From the NCBI RefSeq assembly GCF_018729455.1, contig NZ_JAHHZF010000006.1, positions 196,942 to 260,941 of the forward strand: DNA of 64,000 nucleotides, in the 5' to 3' direction. Positions 28,797-37,399 of this stretch are shown in pieces (within the stretch, counting starts at the first letter, position 1; every line of letters starts with the position of its first letter). The translations under genes and the position numbers were made by a program. The notes below the pieces were generated by a model. The model was given only the letters and a program-made list of their open reading frames with translations. It was not told where the DNA came from and made no database searches. The DNA comes from Prosthecodimorpha staleyi (lineage in GTDB: Bacteria; Pseudomonadota; Alphaproteobacteria; Rhizobiales; Ancalomicrobiaceae).

Positions 28797-29288
28797 TCAG
28801 GCCTTCTCGGCCACCACCTTCTCGGTCGCCACGAACTGGAGCGGCAGCGCAGTGGTATATTTTATCTGTTCCATGGCGAACGTGGTCGACACATCCGCGA
28901 TTTCGATGCGGGCGATCAGCTTCTTGTAGAAGACGTCATAGGCCTCGATGTCCGGGACGACCACGCGCAGGAGATAGTCCACCTGCCCGGCCATGCGGTA
29001 GAACTCGACCACTTCCGGCATCTGGCTGACGATGTCGGCGAAGCGCTTCAGCCAATCCTCGGAATGCTGGTTGGTCGTGATCGCCACGAAGGCCGTCACC
29101 TTGGCGTTGACCTGGCGTGGGTCGAGCACGGCGACACGCCGCTGCACCACACCGTCCTCCTCAAGCTTCTGGATGCGCCGCCAGCAGGGCGTCGTCGAAA
29201 GACCGACGCGACGTCCGATCTCGGCAACCGGAACCGTGCAGTCCTCCTGCAGGATCTGGAGAATCTTGCGGTCGATGCGATCAATCAT
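28797..29288 (-). CDS. Lrp/AsnC family transcriptional regulator
   Basis: 163 residues: N-terminal HTH (DRIDRKILQILQED, RVGLSTTPCWRRIQKLEEDG) and C-terminal RAM ligand domain (FVAITTNQHSEDWLKRF, VDYLLRVVVPD). Such regulators respond to amino acids. The ATG at 29288 after CAGGGGG matches the standard MIDRIDRK start; the frame runs on to 29333. Target not visible; it is convergent with the GGDEF-EAL gene. Confidence 0.94.
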   Translation of the reverse strand: MIDRIDRKILQILQEDCTVPVAEIGRRVGLSTTPCWRRIQKLEEDGVVQRRVAVLDPRQVNAKVTAFVAITTNQHSEDWLKRFADIVSQMPEVVEFYRMAGQVDYLLRVVVPDIEAYDVFYKKLIARIEIADVSTTFAMEQIKYTTALPLQFVATEKVVAEKA

Positions 29289-29403
29289 GCGAACCCCCTG
29301 ATGCGCGCATAGGAAGAGTACCACATTCTCCATTTCAATGAAAGCTGACCAGAAGATTGCTCATGTTGCGGCCAACGTCGTAGTTGTTGGAATTTAATTC
29401 CAC

Positions 29404-30033
29404 TCAGGCAGTGAGGCGCGCGATATCGGCACGCAGCGCCGGCAGCAGGTCCGTCCCGAACCAGGGATGCCGCTTCAGCCATCCCGTGTTGCGCCAGGAC
29501 GGATGCGGCAGCGGCAGGATGCGTGGCCGGGCCGTGGCGGCCATGATCTCCCGCCAGCGCGCCACCGTTTCGGTCATGCCGCCAAGCTTCAGCCGGCCGA
29601 GATGCCAGACCTGCGCATACTGGCCGACCGCCAGCACGAGTTCGACCGCCGGCATGGCGGCCACGGCGCGGGCGCGCCAGGCCGGCGCACATTCTCGGCG
29701 CGGCGGCAGATCGCTTCCGGCGGCGTCCTGTCCGGGGAAGCAGAATCCCATCGGCAGGAAGGCGATCCGGCTGGTGTCGTAGAAGAGATCCCGGCCGATC
29801 CCCATCCAGTCCCGGAGCCGGTCGCCGGAGGCGTCATCGAAAGGCAAGCCGGACGCATGCACCTTCGTGCCCGGCGCCTGTCCGGCGACCAGAATCCGCG
29901 CGGTCGCCGACAGATGGGCGACCGGGCGGGGTTCGTGCGGCAGGGGCGTTCCGGTCGGCGCATCGCGGCAGATGCGGCAGGCCCGGATGGCCAGGTCGAG
30001 TTCGGCGATCGGATCGGGAGAGGTCGCAGACAT
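29404..30033 (-). CDS. uracil-DNA glycosylase superfamily protein
   Basis: 209 residues, related to family 4/5-type uracil-DNA glycosylases that excise uracil from DNA. Motif 1 is GQAPGTKVHASGLPFDD and the late motif is LPLPHPSWRNTGW; an N-terminal CRICRD and later cysteines could hold a 4Fe-4S cluster. The motif 1 variation (GQAPG with Thr) means the actual substrate may differ from classical UDG. Follows the Lrp gene on the same strand with 115 bases between. Confidence 0.85.
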   Translation of the reverse strand: MSATSPDPIAELDLAIRACRICRDAPTGTPLPHEPRPVAHLSATARILVAGQAPGTKVHASGLPFDDASGDRLRDWMGIGRDLFYDTSRIAFLPMGFCFPGQDAAGSDLPPRRECAPAWRARAVAAMPAVELVLAVGQYAQVWHLGRLKLGGMTETVARWREIMAATARPRILPLPHPSWRNTGWLKRHPWFGTDLLPALRADIARLTA

Positions 30034-30306
30034 GGGTTCGTGTTTGTCTCCAGGAGCCGGATCGTCTCATTCGGATCGGCACGGCGCGATTGCGCCCGGC
30101 CGGGCCGGATCGCCGGCGCGTCGGGGCGGGCGGCCGGTCGGCAACCGGTGCCGGAGCGCCACCGGCCGGAGATTGCGGATCGCGGCCGGCGGCCTCAGGC
30201 CCGCGGAGGTCCGGACGGAGGGATCGTTAACCTTTTCCCTGAGGCCGATCTTAAACATTCTGAATCACAGTCCGAAAGCCGAAGGGGACGCGGGAACCAA
30301 TTCCGG

Positions 30307-31908
30307 ATGAGCGACGGCGTGGCGTTGCCGAATGCCGACAAGACGACCCAGAACGCCCGTCGTGCGGAACGGCGGCGGCAGGTTTCGCGTACCGTCCGCG
30401 ATCTGCGCGACCAGCTCAGCGCAGCGCGCGGGCTCAAGCCGGCCTTCGACAACGAACTTCTGCTCGATCATGCCCGGGCGCGCCTTTCGACCGCCTATGC
30501 GCCGCCACTCCTGATCGGACTGGCCGCGTCGGCCGGCCTGCTCTGGACGGACCGGATGCTGCTCGCCTGCTGGGTGGCGATCGCGCTTGCGGTGCATTTC
30601 ACATCGATCGTCTTCTGTCGGCGGCTTCTGGTCATCGAGAGCCGTTCGATCTTCATCGCCGGCTGGAAGCGCCGCTTCTTCATCCTCGACGGCGTGATGT
30701 CCTTCGCCTGGGCGCTCTTGTTCGTGCTGCCGTCGCAGGCCACCGCCGCGACCGATGTGTTCCAGTTCTCGACCATGTTGATCGTGGTCGCGATCTCCTC
30801 GACGCTGGCCTCCCATCTGCCGGCCTCGATCCTGGCGGCGACCATCCCGGTCACATCGATCACGGCGGCGATCTTCGCCTACCGGGCGTTCAACTCCGGC
30901 CCTCAGGCGATCTCCTATCTGGCCGTGCTGGCCGGCATGACGCTGGCCTGCGAGGTCTTCTTCGCCAGCCTCGGGTTCCGCTTCCACCGTGCGGCGCTGG
31001 CCGAGATCGAAGCGCGGGCGGAGAAGGATTCGCTCATCGCCGAACTGGAGCAGGCCAAGGCGATCTCCGACGAGTCGCGCCGCAAGGCGGAGGAAGCGAA
31101 CCTCGCCAAGAGCCGGTTCCTGGCCACCATGAGCCACGAATTGCGCACGCCGCTGAATGCCATCCTGGGCTTCTCGGAGGTGATCCAGCAGGAGCTGCTC
31201 GGCCCCCTCGAGAACCAGACCTACAAGGGCTACATCACCGACATCTACGATTCCGGCCGGCATCTGCTCAACCTGATCAACGAGATCCTGGACATCAGCC
31301 GGATCGAGGCCGGCCGCTACACGCTGAACGAAGAGGCCGTCACGCTGCCCTACGTGGTCGAGGACTGCGTGCACATGATGAATCTCCGGGCGCGCAACAA
31401 GGGTCTGACCATCATCGAGGAATACGAGGACAAGCTGCCCAAGGTCTGGGCCGACGAACGGGCGCTGCGCCAGATCATCCTCAACCTGCTCTCCAACGCG
31501 GTGAAGTTCACCCCGACCAACGGCGAGATCGCCGTCAGGGTCGGCTGGACCGCCGGCGGCGGGCAATATGTCTCGATCAAGGATACCGGGCCCGGCATCC
31601 CGGAGAACGAGTTGCCGGTCGTGCTGTCGGCCTTCGGTCAGGGCTCGATCGCAATCAAGTCGGCCGAACAGGGCACCGGCCTCGGCCTCAACATCGTGCA
31701 GGCCCTGGTGATGATGCATGGCGGAACCTTCGACATCAAATCGAAGCTGCGCGAAGGCACCGAGGTGACCTTCACGGTGCCGAATTCCCGCGTCATGGAA
31801 ATCATGCCGGCCGTCCGCGACCGCCCCAAGCGCGCCGCCGGCATGGGGACGCCGGTTGCCAGCGGCTCCACGCTCGACATGCTCCGCCGCCAGTCCGCGC
31901 GGCGCTGA
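30307..31908 (+). CDS. membrane sensor histidine kinase (PdhS/DivJ/PleC-like core)
   Basis: 533 residues. Six hydrophobic helices between about residues 60 and 225 form a membrane domain without a large periplasmic loop, then a coiled coil, the H-box FLATMSHELRTPLNAILGF with phospho-acceptor His277, N-box NLLSNAVKFT, G1 DTGPGIPE and G2 GTGLGLNI. The H-box sequence is close to the PleC/DivJ/PdhS group of alphaproteobacterial cell-cycle kinases, but this group is broad. No response regulator is adjacent. A TTAACC half-site of the CtrA type lies at about 30226, too weak to argue from. ATG 30307 chosen; the frame extends far upstream. Confidence 0.9.
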   Translation: MSDGVALPNADKTTQNARRAERRRQVSRTVRDLRDQLSAARGLKPAFDNELLLDHARARLSTAYAPPLLIGLAASAGLLWTDRMLLACWVAIALAVHFTSIVFCRRLLVIESRSIFIAGWKRRFFILDGVMSFAWALLFVLPSQATAATDVFQFSTMLIVVAISSTLASHLPASILAATIPVTSITAAIFAYRAFNSGPQAISYLAVLAGMTLACEVFFASLGFRFHRAALAEIEARAEKDSLIAELEQAKAISDESRRKAEEANLAKSRFLATMSHELRTPLNAILGFSEVIQQELLGPLENQTYKGYITDIYDSGRHLLNLINEILDISRIEAGRYTLNEEAVTLPYVVEDCVHMMNLRARNKGLTIIEEYEDKLPKVWADERALRQIILNLLSNAVKFTPTNGEIAVRVGWTAGGGQYVSIKDTGPGIPENELPVVLSAFGQGSIAIKSAEQGTGLGLNIVQALVMMHGGTFDIKSKLREGTEVTFTVPNSRVMEIMPAVRDRPKRAAGMGTPVASGSTLDMLRRQSARR

Positions 31909-31990
31909 CCGGTCGGCCGGGTCCGATCGGATCGTTCTGCCGTCGCCGGCCGTCCGCCACCTTATGGGCCGATGGCCTTCCGCCGCTGCA

Positions 31991-33013
31991 TCAGTCCAGC
32001 TTGCCGGCCACGCCGGCCTGGGTGAAGGTCGCCATGCCGGCATGGGTCTTGGCCGCGATGCGCACAAGACCGGCGGCCAGCGCCGCACCGGTGCCCTCGC
32101 CGAGACGCATGCCGAGATCGAGCAGCGGCACCTTGCCCATGGCGGCGAGCGCGCGGGCATGAGCCGGCTCGGCGGAGACATGCGCGAACAGGCAATGGTC
32201 GAGCGCGGCCGGATTGGCGGCCCAGAGCACCGCGGCGGCCGCCGTGGTGACGAAGCCGTCGACCACCACCGGCACCTTCTGGTGCCGGGCCGCCAGGATC
32301 GCCCCGGCCATGGCGGCGATCTCGCGGCCGCCGAGGCGACGCAGGATTTCCAGCGGGTCGGACAGGCGACCGTCGAGGCGGGCCACCGCGCGCTCGACCA
32401 CCGCCACCTTGTTGGCGAGCGCCGCTCCGCCGACGCCGGTGCCGGGACCGACCCAGTCGGCCGCGGTGCCGCCGAACAGCGCATTGAACAGCGCTGCGGC
32501 CACCGTCGTATTGCCGATGCCCATTTCGCCGAGGCAGAGCAGGTCCGGCTGGCCGGCCAGCGCCTCCATGCCGAAGGCCATGGTCGCCGCGCAGCCGGCC
32601 TCGTCGAAGGCGTCCTCCAGGCTGATGTCCGGCGTCGGATGGTCGAGGGCGAGTTCGAACACCTTCAGGCCAATGTCGGAGGCCGCGCAGATCTGGTTGA
32701 TCGCGGCGCCGCCGGCGGCGAAGTTCTCCACCATGGCGCGCGTCACCGAGGCCGGGAAGGCCGAGACGCCCTGCGCGGTCACGCCATGGTTGGCGGCGAA
32801 GACGGCGACCAGCGGCCGGTCGACGGCCGGCGGTGCCTTGCCCTGCCAGGCGGCGAGCCATTCGACGATCGCTTCCATCCGGCCGAGCGCGCCCGCCGGC
32901 TTGGTCAGATCCCGGTCGCGCGCCCGGACGGCCGCGACGGCCGCTTCGTCCGCGCCGGGCACGAGATTGACGAGATCGCGGAAGTCGTCGAAGGGAAGCG
33001 CGGTATCGGCCAT
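31991..33013 (-). CDS. cobT: nicotinate-nucleotide--dimethylbenzimidazole phosphoribosyltransferase CobT
   Basis: 340 residues; activates the lower ligand (alpha-ribazole phosphate) for cobalamin nucleotide loop assembly. Conserved KPAGALGRMEAIVEWLAAWQG, FAANHGVTAQGVSAFP, LGEMGIGNTTVAAAL and the catalytic Glu in MRLGEGTGAAL. Divergent from cobS with 77 bases between them, which encodes the next step, so both are likely co-regulated. No room for a full cobalamin riboswitch between them. Confidence 0.96.
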   Translation of the reverse strand: MADTALPFDDFRDLVNLVPGADEAAVAAVRARDRDLTKPAGALGRMEAIVEWLAAWQGKAPPAVDRPLVAVFAANHGVTAQGVSAFPASVTRAMVENFAAGGAAINQICAASDIGLKVFELALDHPTPDISLEDAFDEAGCAATMAFGMEALAGQPDLLCLGEMGIGNTTVAAALFNALFGGTAADWVGPGTGVGGAALANKVAVVERAVARLDGRLSDPLEILRRLGGREIAAMAGAILAARHQKVPVVVDGFVTTAAAAVLWAANPAALDHCLFAHVSAEPAHARALAAMGKVPLLDLGMRLGEGTGAALAAGLVRIAAKTHAGMATFTQAGVAGKLD

Positions 33014-33090
33014 GGACTCGTGCTCTCGGTCGAAGGGATCGGGGTGCGGTCTATCGGTCCGGAACCGGGAGAGCAAGCCGGAGGGCAGCA

Positions 33091-33945
33091 ATGGCGGCTG
33101 ATGAGACCGGACCGATCCCCCCCCGACCGACCGAACCGCGCCGGGACGGCGCGGCCGGCCGTCCGGTTGCGCGTGCCCTCGCCGACATCGCCGGCATGAT
33201 CCGCTTCTTCTCGCGCATCCCCGTGCCGCGACTGTCCGGGCTCGACGACCCCGCCGCCCTGCCCGATTTCGCCCGCGCCGTCCGCCTCCTGCCGCTGGCC
33301 GGTCTGGTCGTCGGGCTGCCGGCCGCCCTGGTGCTGGTTCTGCTCGGTGCGACCGGGCTGCCGCCGCTGGCCGTGGCCGGCTTCGCACTCGCCGCCGGGC
33401 TCGCCACGACCGGTGCGCTGCACGAGGACGGGCTCGCCGATCTGGCCGACGGCTTCGGCGGGGGTGCCAGCCGGGACCGCAAGCTGGAAATCATGAAGGA
33501 CAGCCGGATCGGCGCCTATGGGGCGGCCGCCATGACGCTGGCGCTCATGATTCGGGCCGGACTGCTGACGGGCCTCATCGCCGGGCGCGGTCCGCTCGGG
33601 GCGGCCCTCGCGCTGCTGGCCGCCGCCGCACTGTCGCGGCCCCTCGCCGTCTCCCTGATGGCGGCCCTGCCGCCGGCCCGCGCAAGGGGCGCTGCCCATG
33701 CCGCCGGCATGGTCCCGCGCGCGACCGCCGCCATCGCCGTTGCGTTCGGGATCGCCCTCGCCGTTCCGCTCGTCGCGCTGCACGGCCCGGTCGCCGCCGC
33801 CCTCGCCGGCATCGTCCTGGCGGCGCTCGCCGTCGCCCTGCTCGGCCGCGTCAGCCATCGCCAGATCGGCGGCCAGACCGGCGACGTCATCGGGGCCGCC
33901 CAGCAGATCGCCGAGATCGCCTTCCTGGCGGCTCTGGCGACGTGA
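33091..33945 (+). CDS. cobS: adenosylcobinamide-GDP ribazoletransferase CobS
   Basis: 284-residue membrane enzyme joining adenosylcobinamide-GDP and alpha-ribazole(-phosphate). Conserved MIRFFSRIPVPRL at the N-terminus and the catalytic HEDGLADLADGFGGG; five or six membrane helices follow. GGAGGG precedes the ATG. Ends at IGAAQQIAEIAFL, usual for the family. Product B12 serves the MetH encoded in this window. Confidence 0.96.
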   Translation: MAADETGPIPPRPTEPRRDGAAGRPVARALADIAGMIRFFSRIPVPRLSGLDDPAALPDFARAVRLLPLAGLVVGLPAALVLVLLGATGLPPLAVAGFALAAGLATTGALHEDGLADLADGFGGGASRDRKLEIMKDSRIGAYGAAAMTLALMIRAGLLTGLIAGRGPLGAALALLAAAALSRPLAVSLMAALPPARARGAAHAAGMVPRATAAIAVAFGIALAVPLVALHGPVAAALAGIVLAALAVALLGRVSHRQIGGQTGDVIGAAQQIAEIAFLAALAT

Positions 33946-34037
33946 CCGGCCCGGCGGCGTGGCCGCCCGCGAACCGGCCCGCCTCAGACAGGTCCGCTCG
34001 GCCGATCGACGCCTGCACCCCGCTCGGAGGTGACGGG

Positions 34038-35198
34038 TCAGCGCACCAGACGGTAGCCGGTGGACCGCACATAGCGCAGGGTGCCCACTAGGCCGGCCAA
34101 ACCGGCGCGAGTCAGCAGGCTCTTATGCCGGGCATCGGGGGCCAGTCGTTCGAACCCGTCACACAGCAGATCGAGGCCGCGGGGGCCGACGGTCCCGCTG
34201 CGGTCGCACACATTCTTCCAGCGGATGCCGAGCCGGCGTTCGAGATGTTCGACGGTCTCGTCGGACCAGACCGGACCGCGATCGGCTTCCGCTGGATAGA
34301 CCTCATGAAAGCACTCGCGGCCGATGGCGCTGTGCAGCCATTCGACCTGCGGCTGACAGCAGGTCCAGACTTTCGCCAGATCGCGGCGAGGCAGGGAGTA
34401 TTTGGAACCCGGCAGGTCCTCGAGCGACGTCCGGATGTTTGCGAACCGCCCCATGATCAGTCGCGGCGTGCGCGACACATAACGATCGAGGATTGCGACG
34501 GCTTCTGACGAATAGGCGACGTTGGTCCACGCCCCGCCGAGCCCACGGCCCAGGTCCGGCTTCCCGATCGCGGCGCCGAAATCCTGAAGGAGATCGCCGC
34601 CGACGAAATGTTGCCGGTCGAAGACCCGGATATCGACATTCTCGGCGCCGAACTCGTTGATGAAGGTTTCCAGGCGACTGTACTTGGGAATGGCCGGGGA
34701 TTGCATCGAGCTCAGCATCTCCGGATCGAACATGCTGGCAATCGGTCTGGCATATCGCTTCAGGCTGAATTGTGCCCGGCTGCTCGCCCATCCGAATGGA
34801 TGCCGGACATAGGCCAGGATCCGGATGCGGTCGTACAGGGGAGCCAGCATCGCCCGGAGGGCGCGGCACCGCTCCGGCGTCAGACGATGCAGCGTTTCCC
34901 CCGAGATGACATGGGTCCTGCAATCGGAGTCGACAATCTCCTTCAGGAAACGGCTGCGAATAGACTCGAGGTCGGTTGCGGATAAAGGATAGTGATACCG
35001 ATTTCCGTATGCGGTTATAAACGTCTTCGTATCATCGCCGAACATCGAGAGAATTGGTTTCGAGTGATTCCAATTCAAACTGGGATAGAAAACATCGGCT
35101 ACTCGACATTCATCTGGATTCTGGGACAGCGATATTTGGATCGATGTCGAACCCGACTTCGGCATTCCAATATGCATATACAAGCATTTTCCAGACAT
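34038..35198 (-). CDS. sulfotransferase-like P-loop protein
   Basis: 386 residues. The N-terminal MHIGMPKSGSTSIQ is the 5'-phosphosulphate (PAPS) binding loop typical of bacterial sulfotransferases, and RILAYVRHPFGWASS matches the 3'-phosphate loop. The acceptor is unknown; relatives modify polysaccharides or lipids. The gene has clearly lower GC than its neighbours and the upstream 370 bases are AT-rich, indicating recent acquisition. Stands alone, convergent with cobS. Confidence 0.85.
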   Translation of the reverse strand: MSGKCLYMHIGMPKSGSTSIQISLSQNPDECRVADVFYPSLNWNHSKPILSMFGDDTKTFITAYGNRYHYPLSATDLESIRSRFLKEIVDSDCRTHVISGETLHRLTPERCRALRAMLAPLYDRIRILAYVRHPFGWASSRAQFSLKRYARPIASMFDPEMLSSMQSPAIPKYSRLETFINEFGAENVDIRVFDRQHFVGGDLLQDFGAAIGKPDLGRGLGGAWTNVAYSSEAVAILDRYVSRTPRLIMGRFANIRTSLEDLPGSKYSLPRRDLAKVWTCCQPQVEWLHSAIGRECFHEVYPAEADRGPVWSDETVEHLERRLGIRWKNVCDRSGTVGPRGLDLLCDGFERLAPDARHKSLLTRAGLAGLVGTLRYVRSTGYRLVR

Positions 35199-35572
35199 GG
35201 CCTGGGCTCACGTTATTTACAACCATATACAAACGCTATATCGTGCAATAAAGCTAAATGAAACTCTAAAGCGTGTTTAAAATGCAAAATACGGCGCTTC
35301 ACCGCAGAACGATGCTCACATTCAATAAGCAATCATCGTTAAATCGTTTTTATTTTCATGAATCTGAATATACGGCCATAGGAAAAGGCTATATATACTA
35401 ATCAATGACCTTATCGATTTATATGAAGACCATAGGATCGACATTTTTGTTGACAGAATGGGCAGCGCAAGACAATGAAATTTAAAGGCTCAGATAAACG
35501 TCAAATAGACAAGAATTTCTACTGATAATCTGTGGTCTTCGTGCCAATAATGAAATTATGCTGGAGATCAGA
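35199..35572. other. 374-bp AT-rich intergenic region
   Basis: Markedly AT-rich compared with the rest of the window (for example TCGTTTTTATTTTCATGAAT). A TTGACA at 35450-35455 could be a -35 element for the small gene starting at 35573. No protein-coding frame of conviction; probably the flank of an acquired segment and a xenogeneic-silencing target. Confidence 0.7.
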
Positions 35573-35758
35573 GTGGCAGACGACCGCCTCGACAATGATG
35601 AGCAGATGGCCGAATTATTGAACGTCTTGAAAAACCTATCGACCCGGGAGCGGGCCATTATCAAAGATCTGGCTACGAATTTCTTGAAGCAAGATAGCGC
35701 GCAAGCTCCAGAACCACCCGAAAGTCCTCGGCCCTCAGCTTCGAAGCCAAATCCATGA
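35573..35758 (+). CDS. small hypothetical protein, tail overlaps an antisense gene
   Basis: 61 residues from a GTG at 35573 with GGAGA 6 bases upstream (an in-frame ATG at 35558 is the alternative). The first 40 residues look like a real helical protein, EQMAELLNVLKNLSTRERAI; the tail is Pro/Ser-rich (PEPPESPRPSASKPNP). The last 86 bases overlap, tail to tail, the minus-strand HTH gene, and the Pro-rich tail may be a by-product of that overlap. Family unknown. Coding status moderately uncertain. Confidence 0.45.
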   Translation: MADDRLDNDEQMAELLNVLKNLSTRERAIIKDLATNFLKQDSAQAPEPPESPRPSASKPNP

Positions 35759-36044
35759 TCTCCGTCGCCTGCGGCTCCGGCGCCTCCGGGAACAGCCCGG
35801 CCGCGGTGATCTTAAGACTTCCACAAAGGGCAATCAGGGCATCGACGCTGGGAACCTTGTCGGAATTGATCAACTGCTGGACGAAATTGGGGCCCAGCCC
35901 GGCGGTCTGGGAAATTTCCTTAAGAGTCCGCCCCTTTGCGACCTCTTGCCTGATCGCCAGCACCAACCGCCCCTTCCATTCGCTTCTGGCCAAGCCCGAT
36001 CCCCCGCTGGCTGATTGAACTGTGAATCTGGCGATCCAACCCAT
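35673..36044 (-). CDS. XRE-type HTH regulator, small
   Basis: 123 residues. A helix-turn-helix is visible in GRTLKEISQTAGLGPNFVQQ with the recognition part NSDKVPSVDALIALCGSLKI, then a short C-terminal helical region (AEDFRVVLELARYLAS). Resembles small phage or plasmid-type regulators. The start is uncertain; ATG 36044 is used. Next to the AT-rich patch and sulfotransferase, so possibly part of the same acquired segment. Confidence 0.65.
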   Translation of the reverse strand: MGWIARFTVQSASGGSGLARSEWKGRLVLAIRQEVAKGRTLKEISQTAGLGPNFVQQLINSDKVPSVDALIALCGSLKITAAGLFPEAPEPQATEIMDLASKLRAEDFRVVLELARYLASRNS

Positions 36045-36445
36045 GCACGCTATGTTTTGAACTGACCGATGAGCTGTTGCCCATTCGAGAACGTAACAAC
36101 TTCGTCATCATCCCGTATTCCCGGCTTATGCTTCTTCTCCGATCGTGCCTGAATGGTGCATTAATGACTGATTCCCACGATCGAATAAATTCGATCGAAG
36201 TGCCCCATTATCAGGCAGGCGGTTCCACTCAAGGGACTCAGCCTGCGGCTTGATTGGAGACGCCATTCTGGTGACTGGCGATTGTCTCGGGGAAGCAGAA
36301 CCCCGAAGGCGCTTCGCCTGCGGTCCATATATTGACACGATTGGCCGGAAGGCGCCGATTTCGAGATGACGGCGCCGCCGGCTATCATGCCGGCCGGGAC
36401 CGCTGCGATCGTCCCGCACCGTCCTCCGGGGAGTCCGCCTCGACC
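36045..36445. other. 401-bp intergenic region, inverted repeat only
   Basis: Divergent space between the HTH gene and DUF1289 gene. It contains the 8+4+8 inverted repeat annotated separately; no gene recognised. Confidence 0.5.
36178..36197. repeat. 8-bp inverted repeat, possible operator
   Basis: CGATCGAA-TAAA-TTCGATCG, a perfect inverted repeat upstream of the HTH gene (134 bases from its start). Size and symmetry fit a regulator operator, but a coincidental AT-centred palindrome cannot be excluded. Confidence 0.45.
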
Positions 36446-36646
36446 ATGCCGCAGTCCGCCGCCATCGTCTCCCCCTGCGTCAAGGTCTGCCGGATCGAGC
36501 CCGGCGGCGACGTCTGCCTGGGCTGCGAGCGGACGCTCGCCGAGATTGCCGGCTGGAGCCTCTTCACGAGCGCCGAGCGAGCGGCGATCATGGCGGCGCT
36601 TCCCGTTCGACGGTCGGTCCGACGCGGCGGCGGCACGGTACCCTGA
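36446..36646 (+). CDS. DUF1289 family protein
   Basis: 66 residues. The Cys-rich DUF1289 pattern is clear: SPCVKVCRIEPGGDVCLGC, followed by RTLAEIAGWSLFTSAERAA. Four cysteines suggest metal binding; Fe-S relation is speculative. It sits 24 bases before the aspartic protease gene on the same strand, so they may be cotranscribed. Confidence 0.88.
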   Translation: MPQSAAIVSPCVKVCRIEPGGDVCLGCERTLAEIAGWSLFTSAERAAIMAALPVRRSVRRGGGTVP

Positions 36647-36670
36647 GGCCTGGGAGCGGAGTGGCGCGGC

Positions 36671-37360
36671 ATGCGGTACGGAATGGTCCTGCTGGTGATC
36701 TTCGTCGCCGTCGGGCTGCTGATCGTCAATCACGACCGCGGCGAGGTGTTCGGCCTGCCGTCGGGCGACTTCTCGCGTATCGTCCTGCTCGGGACCGTAG
36801 CGACCGTCGCCGGCGCGGCCGTCCTGCGCGGCTTCCGTGGCCGCTTCGGCGCCCTGCTGCAGAGCGCCGCCGTCTGGCTGGCCCTGGTCTTCGTCCTGGT
36901 CGCCGGCTACGGCTACAAGGAGGACCTGAAGGCCTTCGCCGAGCGCGCCGTGGCCGGTCTCTCGCCCGGCACCGCCATCAATGCGGGTCCCGGCGCCGTG
37001 ATGGTCGCCAAGTCCAACGATGGGCATTTCCGGGTCAAGGCAACCGTCAACGGCCGCACCATCCGGTTGGTGGTCGACACCGGCGCCAGTTCGGTCGTGC
37101 TGACCGACCGCGACGCGCGCGAGATCGGGCTCGACATGGCGCGCCTGCGCTACGACATCCGCGTCTCGACCGCCAACGGCACCACCCAGGCGGCCCCGGT
37201 GGTGCTCGACCGCATCGAGATCGGCGAGATCGTCGAAAGCCGCGTCTCGGCCCTGGTGGCGCGGCCGGGCCAGTTGGAGACCAGCCTCCTCGGCAACAGC
37301 TTCCTGTCGCGCATGGCCTCCTTCACGATCGAGGGCGACCGACTGACCCTGCGCCGTTAA
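36671..37360 (+). CDS. TIGR02281-type clan AA aspartic protease, membrane anchored
   Basis: 229 residues with three hydrophobic segments in the first 80, then a periplasmic retropepsin-like domain whose active site is VVDTGASSVVLT (Asp136) and a later LLGNSFLSRM. Single-lobed retropepsin, expected to act as a dimer. Family is widespread in Alphaproteobacteria and largely uncharacterised. GGAGTGGCGCGGC precedes the start. Confidence 0.88.
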   Translation: MRYGMVLLVIFVAVGLLIVNHDRGEVFGLPSGDFSRIVLLGTVATVAGAAVLRGFRGRFGALLQSAAVWLALVFVLVAGYGYKEDLKAFAERAVAGLSPGTAINAGPGAVMVAKSNDGHFRVKATVNGRTIRLVVDTGASSVVLTDRDAREIGLDMARLRYDIRVSTANGTTQAAPVVLDRIEIGEIVESRVSALVARPGQLETSLLGNSFLSRMASFTIEGDRLTLRR

Positions 37361-37399
37361 CCCCCGTCGGCGCCCCCCGCTCGCGCCTCGTCCAGCGGT

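Noticed and set aside
30220-30250. TTAACC ... TTAAAC near the histidine kinase, CtrA-like
   Set aside because: The two TTAA elements are not in the required 7-base spacing; only a half-site.
33014-33090. Possible cobalamin riboswitch between cobT and cobS
   Set aside because: The 77-base gap is too short for the aptamer and has no B12-box-like sequence.
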